Positions 48,765 through 54,161 of a stretch of 54,161 nucleotides of DNA are shown here, piece after piece. The notes below the pieces were generated by a model. That model was given only the letters and a program-made list of their open reading frames with translations. It ran no database searches and was not told the DNA's origin. A program made the translations under genes and the position numbers. The stretch is from positions 1 to 54,161 of the forward strand of contig NZ_BAZS01000030.1 in assembly GCF_001310895.1 (NCBI RefSeq). Direction: 5' to 3'. Position 1 is the stretch's first letter. Each line of letters begins with the position of its first letter. This DNA comes from Virgibacillus halodenitrificans JCM 12304. Lineage in GTDB: Bacteria > Bacillota > Bacilli > Bacillales > Amphibacillaceae.

Positions 48765-50045
48765 ATGGCAGCATTAACAATCTCTCATCTGGAAACTCTG
48801 ACTTTAAAAGAGATTTACACACTAGCGAGAGAATACAAAGTTTCATATTATGCAAAGTTAACAAAAAGAGAACTTATTTTTTCTATTTTAAAAGCACAGG
48901 CTGAAAAAGATGGTTTCTTATTTATGGATGGAATTCTGGAAATTATTCCTTCAGAAGGATTCGGTTTTCTTCGCCCAATTAATTACTCTCCAAGCGCAGA
49001 AGATATCTATATATCTGCCTCACAGATACGCAGGTTCGATTTAAGAAATGGTGATAAAGTATCTGGTAAAGTAAGACCTCCAAAGGAGAATGAACGTTAC
49101 TATGGTCTATTGCATGTAGATGCCGTAAATGGCGACGATCCTGAGACTGCAAAGGAAAGAGTCCATTTTCCAGCACTAACTCCACTTTATCCGGATCGAT
49201 TAATGAAGCTTGAAAACTCTACAAAAAACTTATCAACCCGCATTATCGATCTGATGACACCGGTTGGATTTGGGCAGCGTGGTCTTATTGTAGCTCCACC
49301 TAAAGCCGGTAAAACAATGTTACTTAAGCAAATTGCCAATAGTATTTCTGAAAACCACCCGGATGCCAAATTAATTATTCTATTAGTTGACGAACGTCCT
49401 GAAGAGGTTACCGATATTGAGCGATCTGTACACCCTGATGTAGATGTAGTTAGTTCTACGTTTGATGAAGTACCTGAAAGTCATATTAAAGTTTCAGAGC
49501 TCGTATTGGAGCGTGCAATGCGCTTGGTGGAGCATAAGCGAGACGTGATTGTACTGATGGACAGTATTACAAGGCTTGCGCGTGCATACAACCTTGCTAT
49601 TCCGCCAAGTGGCAGGACTCTTTCTGGTGGTATAGATCCAGCTGCTTTTCATCGTCCGAAACGATTTTTTGGAGCAGCCAGAAACATAGAAGAAGGTGGA
49701 AGCTTTACAATATTGGCTACTGCTCTGGTTGATACAGGCTCGCGTATGGATGATGTTATTTATGAAGAATTTAAAGGCACAGGTAACATGGAATTGCATC
49801 TTGATCGAAATCTTGCTCAACGTCGCATTTTCCCTGCGATTGATATTCTTCGTTCCGGTACACGTAAGGAAGAATTGCTAGTGGATAAAGGCCAACTTGA
49901 TAAAATGTGGGCAATTCGCAAGACGATGCAGGATTCCCATGACTTCCTGGAACGTTTCTTAAGAAGGTTAAAGGCATCCAAGAATAACGAAGAGTTCTTT
50001 CAACAGATGGAAGAAGAAATGAAACGAAGAGGCACAAAGAAATAA
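48765..50045 (+). CDS. rho: Transcription termination factor Rho
   Basis: 426-residue hexameric RNA helicase. N-terminal Rho-N helical region (about 1-45), cold-shock-like RNA-binding domain ([30 protein letters not shown]), then the RecA-type motor with [20 protein letters not shown] (Walker A), [24 protein letters not shown] (Walker B/Q-loop) and the [26 protein letters not shown]-loop. RBS region GGCGTGGTGA is modest. Rho is often autoregulated; the 250-bp leader shows no obvious site. Confidence 0.97.
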   Translation: MAALTISHLETLTLKEIYTLAREYKVSYYAKLTKRELIFSILKAQAEKDGFLFMDGILEIIPSEGFGFLRPINYSPSAEDIYISASQIRRFDLRNGDKVSGKVRPPKENERYYGLLHVDAVNGDDPETAKERVHFPALTPLYPDRLMKLENSTKNLSTRIIDLMTPVGFGQRGLIVAPPKAGKTMLLKQIANSISENHPDAKLIILLVDERPEEVTDIERSVHPDVDVVSSTFDEVPESHIKVSELVLERAMRLVEHKRDVIVLMDSITRLARAYNLAIPPSGRTLSGGIDPAAFHRPKRFFGAARNIEEGGSFTILATALVDTGSRMDDVIYEEFKGTGNMELHLDRNLAQRRIFPAIDILRSGTRKEELLVDKGQLDKMWAIRKTMQDSHDFLERFLRRLKASKNNEEFFQQMEEEMKRRGTKK

Positions 50046-50134
50046 GCTGAACAACATTAGTTTCTCCATTATTTTATGTGTCTAAAATATAAAATGTATG
50101 TTATAATTTTAACTGGACAGGTAATGATTTTCTA

Positions 50135-50163
50135 TTGCAAACAATGCAGGAGACTGTTATAAT
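50135..50163 (+). promoter_or_regulatory. SigA promoter of the L31 gene
   Basis: TTGCAA (50135-50140), 17-bp spacer, TATAAT (50158-50163). Leaves a leader of about 90 nt before the start. It includes a GGTATTGTACC inverted repeat that could be part of an autoregulatory L31 leader. Confidence 0.7.
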
Positions 50164-50259
50164 CTCTTTATGTGAGTTTAGATAAGGTATTGTACCTATG
50201 ACGGCTCTTACAATAACTCTGTTTCAAAATGATTCAGGGCAAAAAGGAGTGGAAAGAAC

Positions 50260-50505
50260 ATGAAAAAGGATATTCATCCAGAGTACAGAAAAGTAGTTTT
50301 TCTTGATACAAGCTCAGAATTTAAATTCTTGAGTGGATCAACAAAAAGCTCTGACGAAACAATTGAATGGGAAGACGGTAATACGTACCCTTTAATCCGT
50401 GTTGAAATCAGCTCAGATTCACACCCATTCTACACAGGTAAACAAAAAGCTGATAAAGTCGGCGGCCGTGTAGACCGATTCAAGAAAAAATATAATATGA
50501 ACTAA
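50260..50505 (+). CDS. rpmE2: Ribosomal protein L31, type B (zinc-independent)
   Basis: 81 residues. [28 protein letters not shown]... [21 protein letters not shown] matches the longer type B L31. It contains no cysteine, so it lacks the CxxC zinc ribbon of type A. In B. subtilis the rho-tdk interval carries type A rpmE, and type B (ytiA) is Zur-repressed elsewhere. Here type B occupies the housekeeping slot and no Zur-like palindrome is visible upstream. RBS AAAAGGAGTGG. Confidence 0.93.
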   Translation: MKKDIHPEYRKVVFLDTSSEFKFLSGSTKSSDETIEWEDGNTYPLIRVEISSDSHPFYTGKQKADKVGGRVDRFKKKYNMN

Positions 50506-50538
50506 TAGATGAACGGTATCAAACCGTTGCATCATATT

Positions 50539-50578
50539 AATAAAGCATTGGCAGCCAATGGTTGTCAATGCCCTTATT
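50539..50578 (+). terminator. First hairpin after the L31 gene
   Basis: AATAAAGCATTG...CAATGCCCTTATT stem, about 35 bp after the stop codon. Confidence 0.55.
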
Positions 50579-50621
50579 GATTGTTGTCCGTGTATTATGC
50601 ATGGCAAAAATTAGTTTTGGG

Positions 50622-50657
50622 AAAGCAGGCAAAGCGTCTCATTTTGCCTGCTTTTTT
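50622..50657 (+). terminator. Second, strong terminator after the L31 gene
   Basis: AAAGCAGGCAAA...TTTTGCCTGCTTTTTT. Confidence 0.85.
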
Positions 50658-50733
50658 ACTTTTAAATATAGTAAATATGTTAATAAAATATATGTTGGGC
50701 TTAACCAATGATCGTTTTTATGATTATCTATCG

Positions 50734-50872
50734 CCATTGATTTCCATTGCAGATGAACGCTTTCACACCTCCGGGTACAAGCGCGACATCTGTTCGTTAC
50801 CTCACAGTGTCTACTTTGCCGCCCGGCATGGCCTCAGCCGCCCCCGAAAAGCGCAGTATTTTTCCGTAGCGG
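50734..50872 (-). repeat. Composite interspersed repeat, copy F (short, inverted)
   Basis: Reads CCATTGATTTCC... to ...AAAAGCGCAGTATTTTTCCGTAGCGG, the reverse of the other copies. It carries the 57-bp cassette (50763-50829) also in copy C, but lacks the middle AGCGTAGCGGAGGAAGCGG block, the MITE site and the tail. No gene in 50506-51072. Confidence 0.78.
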
Positions 50873-51072
50873 TGTTATTTAGCCATTCTTTTCAACAGTT
50901 AAATAGAGCCATGGTGGGCTTTGAGTTAGTGGAATCAAGGTCCAGTTTTGTGCTTTTATATAAAAGTTAAAAAACCATGTTAGCTTATCAAAAATAGTGG
51001 TAAACTAGTTAAGGAACGTTTTAAAAATAATAATAATGATTGTACATAGATTTAGAAGGGAGCCCTTTGCTC

Positions 51073-51702
51073 ATGTATGTAATGAAACAAAGTGGTTGGG
51101 TTGAAGTGATCTGCGGCAGTATGTTTTCTGGTAAGTCTGAGGAATTGATTCGCCGCGTACGCAGGGCAACTTACGCGAAGCTATCTGTTCGTGTATTTAA
51201 ACCAGCTATTGATGACAGATACGACGACGAGGCTGTTGTTTCACATAATGGTTCTTCAACTGTCGCCAGACCTGTGAAAAGCTCAGATGAAATTTTGGAA
51301 CACCTTCATGCTGATGTAGATATTATTGGTATTGATGAGGTGCAATTTTTTGACGAAAATATTGTGGAAGTGGTTGATGAGCTTGCAAACAAGGGGATTC
51401 GAGTTATCGTCGCCGGCCTCGATACAGATTTTCGAGGAGAACCATTTGGACCAATGCCAAAACTGATGGCACTTAGCGAGTCAGTAACAAAACTAAATGC
51501 TATTTGTCCTATCTGCGGTTCGCCAGCAAGTCGAACGCAGCGGTTGATAAATGGAAAACCAGCTTCCTATGATGATCCAGTTATTCTGGTGGGAGCCTCA
51601 GAATCTTATGAGCCAAGATGTCGTCATCATCATGAAGTTCCCAATAAGCCCAGCAACAAGATTGTAAAGGATTATTTAAACAGATTAGATAAAAGCGCCT
51701 GA
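51073..51702 (+). CDS. tdk: Thymidine kinase
   Basis: 209 residues of the type II (Tk1-like) family; salvage phosphorylation of thymidine. P-loop [25 protein letters not shown], the lasso loop [27 protein letters not shown] and C-terminal CRHHHEVP give the zinc ligands. The N terminus MYVMKQSGW fixes the start at 51073, matching B. subtilis MYIMKQSGW; GAAGGGAG is 11 bp upstream. Confidence 0.95.
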   Translation: MYVMKQSGWVEVICGSMFSGKSEELIRRVRRATYAKLSVRVFKPAIDDRYDDEAVVSHNGSSTVARPVKSSDEILEHLHADVDIIGIDEVQFFDENIVEVVDELANKGIRVIVAGLDTDFRGEPFGPMPKLMALSESVTKLNAICPICGSPASRTQRLINGKPASYDDPVILVGASESYEPRCRHHHEVPNKPSNKIVKDYLNRLDKSA

Positions 51703-51715
51703 GGGTGCTTTTTTT
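51691..51715 (+). terminator. Terminator of tdk
   Basis: AAAAGCGCC-TGA-GGGTGCTTTTTTT hairpin overlapping the last codons of tdk. Confidence 0.82.
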
Positions 51716-51779
51716 AGTGCAGATAGAAGCATCAAGTTTTACTTTAGCATAATGCACTCCTCTATGCTGCGAAATAACT

Positions 51780-51808
51780 TTGACCTTGCAACGTGAGTAT
51801 ACTATAAT
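51780..51808 (+). promoter_or_regulatory. SigA promoter of prfA-prmC
   Basis: TTGACC (51780-51785), 17-bp spacer, TATAAT (51803-51808), 31 bp before the prfA start. Confidence 0.75.
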
Positions 51809-51838
51809 TATACTGTTAATCAGAAAGAGGTGGCCGTA

Positions 51839-52909
51839 ATGTTAGACCGATTACAAACATTAGAAGACCGTTATAATAAATTGAATGAATTATTGAGTGA
51901 TCCAGAAATTATAAATGATACGAAGAAGTTACGCGAGTATTCAAAGGAACAATCCGGTTTGGAGGATGTAGTACAAGCGTATCGTGAATACAAAGATGTA
52001 ACCTCTCAATTAAAAGATGCCAAGGAAATGCTTGACGACAATTTGGATGCAGAAATGCAGGAAATGGTAAAAGCTGAGATAGAAGAACTATCGGAGAGTA
52101 AAGAAGAATTGGAAGAAAAAATGCGAATTCTTCTTTTACCAAAAGATCCGAACGATGATAAGAACGTATTCATGGAGATACGTGGAGCTGCAGGTGGAGA
52201 TGAAGCAGCATTGTTTGCCGGAGATCTATATCGTATGTATTCCCGTTACGCGGAACAATACGGTTGGAAGACAGAAGTAATGGAAGCCAGCACAACTGGT
52301 GTTGGGGGATACAAAGAGATTATTTTTATGATTAACGGAAGTGGAGCCTATTCAAAATTAAAATATGAAAATGGCGCTCACCGCGTTCAACGTGTACCGG
52401 AAACGGAATCTGGTGGTCGTATTCATACCTCAACAGCTACAGTTGCTGTTTTGCCTGAAGCGGAAGAGGTAGAGGTTGATATTCATGAAAAAGACATTCG
52501 TGTGGACACGTTTGCTTCCAGTGGCCCTGGTGGACAGAGTGTAAACACAACCATGTCTGCCGTTCGCTTGACACACGTACCTACCGGTGTGGTTGTGTCT
52601 ATTCAAGATGAAAAATCCCAAATTAAAAATAAAGAAAAAGCGATGAAGATCTTACGTGCTCGTATCTATGATAAATTCCAACAAGAAGCTCAAGCAGAAT
52701 ACGATGAAAATAGAAAGTCCGCAGTAGGAACTGGGGACCGTTCTGAACGAATTCGCACATATAACTTTCCTCAAAATCGTGTGACGGATCACCGTATTGG
52801 TTTAACGATTCAAAAGCTGGATCAAATTTTACAAGGCAAGCTAGATGAGTTTGTTGATGCATTGTTAATGGAAGAGCAAGCCAAAAAATTAGAACAGATT
52901 GGTGAATAA
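51839..52909 (+). CDS. prfA: Peptide chain release factor 1
   Basis: 356 residues; reads UAA and UAG. The codon-recognition tripeptide is PET in [22 protein letters not shown], the RF1 form. The peptidyl-hydrolase GGQ lies in [23 protein letters not shown]-terminal coiled coil about 1-100. ATG at 51839 with AGAGGTGG upstream; the GTG at 51830 overlaps the RBS. Followed 1 bp later by prmC, which methylates its GGQ glutamine. Confidence 0.96.
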   Translation: MLDRLQTLEDRYNKLNELLSDPEIINDTKKLREYSKEQSGLEDVVQAYREYKDVTSQLKDAKEMLDDNLDAEMQEMVKAEIEELSESKEELEEKMRILLLPKDPNDDKNVFMEIRGAAGGDEAALFAGDLYRMYSRYAEQYGWKTEVMEASTTGVGGYKEIIFMINGSGAYSKLKYENGAHRVQRVPETESGGRIHTSTATVAVLPEAEEVEVDIHEKDIRVDTFASSGPGGQSVNTTMSAVRLTHVPTGVVVSIQDEKSQIKNKEKAMKILRARIYDKFQQEAQAEYDENRKSAVGTGDRSERIRTYNFPQNRVTDHRIGLTIQKLDQILQGKLDEFVDALLMEEQAKKLEQIGE

Positions 52910-52910
52910 A

Positions 52911-53771
52911 ATGAGCCAAATGAAACAATATGAAGTCCTTCAATGGGCTTCTCTTTTTTTAGAAAAGCATCATAGAGAACAACGTGTTGCAGAGATATTA
53001 TTGCAGCATCATTTAAACTATAGTCGAAATGATTTTTTTATGAATATGCGGGAGCCAATAGATCCGAATATTATTCAAAGATTTAAGAGAGATGTAGAAA
53101 AGCATGTAGAAACAGGGATGCCTATACAGCATTTAATGGGCTATGAGGAATTTTACGGACGGAAATTTAAAGTGAATGAGCATGTATTAGTTCCTCGCCC
53201 AGAAACAGAAGAGCTTGTCCAACATGTTGCCAACTACATAGAAACAACTTCTTCTGAGCATCAGATTAGAGTTGTGGATGTGGGTACGGGCAGTGGAGTT
53301 ATTGCTATATCGCTTGCGCTGCAATTACCCAATGCAATGGTGTATGCTACTGACATTTCGCAGGAAGCACTGCAGGTTGCTAAAACAAATGCAAAGAATC
53401 ATCAAGCACAAGTGACGTTTTATCAAGGTAATTTCTTACAACCGCTCATTGATCAAGGGATAAAAACTGACATTATTGTTTCTAATCCCCCTTATATTCC
53501 TCGATCAGAAGAAAAAACATTAGCAGACACAGTTAAAAACTTTGACCCTGATATGGCTCTGTATGCAGAGGAGAACGGACTGGCAGCCTATAAAGAAATT
53601 ATATCTCAATCCACAAGTGTACTTGAGTTGAACGGGTATATTGCTGTTGAAATCGGGCATGCTCAAAGTGAATCTGTAAATGATATTATCCAAAAAAATT
53701 ATCCACAGAGTAAGCGAAACACGATCCAAGATATTAATGGAAAAGACCGAATAGTTACGGCAAAGCTGTAG
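52911..53771 (+). CDS. prmC: Release factor glutamine methyltransferase
   Basis: 286 residues (HemK family). N-terminal helical factor-binding domain (about 1-80), SAM-binding VVDVGTGSGVIAISLAL, and the catalytic NPPYIP motif in DIIVSNPPYIPRSEEKTL. Methylates the GGQ Gln of RF1 and RF2. Start ATG at 52911 is one base after the prfA stop and the RBS (TTGGTGA) is poor, so expression likely depends on coupling with prfA. Confidence 0.93.
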   Translation: MSQMKQYEVLQWASLFLEKHHREQRVAEILLQHHLNYSRNDFFMNMREPIDPNIIQRFKRDVEKHVETGMPIQHLMGYEEFYGRKFKVNEHVLVPRPETEELVQHVANYIETTSSEHQIRVVDVGTGSGVIAISLALQLPNAMVYATDISQEALQVAKTNAKNHQAQVTFYQGNFLQPLIDQGIKTDIIVSNPPYIPRSEEKTLADTVKNFDPDMALYAEENGLAAYKEIISQSTSVLELNGYIAVEIGHAQSESVNDIIQKNYPQSKRNTIQDINGKDRIVTAKL

Positions 53772-53904
53772 TGAAGATAGTACGTTGCAGCTAGAATAAA
53801 CTGCGGCGTAGCCTTTTTTGCTGGCAATATTACCTCATAAACGAAATAAATTGAACCCAAGTTCAAAACCAGTCTAGTAATACAAAAACAATCTGATTTT
53901 AAGG

Positions 53905-53972
53905 TGTTACTGCAAATGTTGGGAAACAAACTTATTTTTTTGATTCATAGTTGGAGTAAATTGCGAACTAGT
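53905..53972 (-). repeat. Solo 70-bp tail module, inverted
   Basis: Its reverse complement reads AGTTCGCAATTTACTCCAAC then TATGAAT...AACATTTGCAGTAAC, matching the tails at 26190 and 29238. It is directly followed by the 20-bp tandem array. Confidence 0.68.
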
Positions 53973-53980
53973 GTGGGGAC

Positions 53981-54161
53981 AATCAGTAGCGGAGCGGAGA
54001 TTATCCGCCGGAGAATGAATTAATCGGCAGCAGAGCGAAATAATCCGCCGGAGAATGAATTAATCGGCAGTAGAGCAAAACTTTCCGCCGGAGAATAAAT
54101 TAATCAGCAGCAGAGCGATACTATCCGCCGGAGAACAAATTAATCAGCAGCAGAGCGAATA
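53981..54161 (+). repeat. Tandem array, 40-bp period built of two 20-bp halves, running off the window
   Basis: ATCCGCCG-type marks at 54003, 54043, 54083 and 54123 are exactly 40 bp apart. Each 40-mer is two related 20-mers, AATCCGCCGGAGAATGAATT and AATCGGCAGCAGAGCGAAAT (13 of 20 positions alike). About nine 20-mers are visible and the array reaches the window edge. No spacers. Not coding, since the period is not a multiple of three. Confidence 0.88.

Noticed and set aside
50046-50259. Zur-box control of the type B L31 gene
   Set aside because: No TCGTAAT-type palindrome is visible in the leader.
53981-54161. CRISPR array
   Set aside because: Units are contiguous 20/40-bp repeats with no unique spacers, and no cas genes are in the window.

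Overview
The window comes from a low-GC, spore-forming member of the Bacillaceae. Protein sequences and gene order (gerQ, hemQ, pta, lipL, ywfO, ywgA, ywhD, pbpG, speE, speB, ywiB-argS, fadF, rpoE, pyrG, spo0F, fbaA, tal, murAB, rho, L31, tdk, prfA, prmC) follow the Bacillus subtilis ywd-ywk arc. The first part (cystine transporter, LigD/Ku, AarF) and the IcmF cluster point to an Oceanobacillus/Virgibacillus-type genus. The genus is an inference; no rRNA or tRNA is visible.

Layout. 1-870: composite repeat with a nested MITE-like element. 873-12958: tcyP, divergent ligD/ku end-joining genes, a membrane acyltransferase, an NAD-dependent sugar reductase, a YjiH membrane protein, an AarF kinase-like protein with a phasin-like partner, a glutamate-synthase-like gene (yerD) and a small unknown gene with its own promoter and terminator. 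13138-13760: second composite repeat with a second MITE copy. 13931-21329: ywdI, ywdK, gerQ, hemQ, pta, lipL, ywfO-ywgA, ywhD. 21951-28563: pbpG, speE-speB, ywiB-argS. 29407-41221: a fatty and branched acyl-CoA degradation block (fadF, mmgA, mmgB, mmgC, acdA, meaB, a TetR regulator, icmF). 42069-53771: rpoE, pyrG with a CTP-sensing attenuator, spo0F behind a SigH promoter, fbaA, tal, murAB, a decayed glpX, rho, zinc-independent L31, tdk, prfA, prmC. The right edge is a 20-bp-period tandem array that runs out of the window.

How the genes work together. MmgC/AcdA, MmgB and MmgA give dehydrogenase, hydroxyacyl-CoA dehydrogenase and thiolase steps. FadF probably carries the electrons. IcmF interconverts isobutyryl- and n-butyryl-CoA, linking valine-type carbon to that route. 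Operator-like palindromes overlap the fadF promoter and the mmgA -10 region, and a TetR gene lies in the cluster. GerQ, PbpG, Spo0F and LigD/Ku fit a sporulating lifestyle.

Two things stand out. First, non-coding repeats are layered: six mosaic composite repeats, a 190-bp MITE inserted twice in opposite orientation at the same site inside them, a 70-bp tail module also found alone, and 20-bp-period arrays at three loci. Second, five otherwise intact genes (ligD, yerD, ywdK, fadF, mmgA) each lack exactly one base. That looks more like sequence error than five separate losses. The glpX remnant between murAB and rho, by contrast, is real decay. I found no clearly new protein-coding system; the repeat architecture is the most unusual content.
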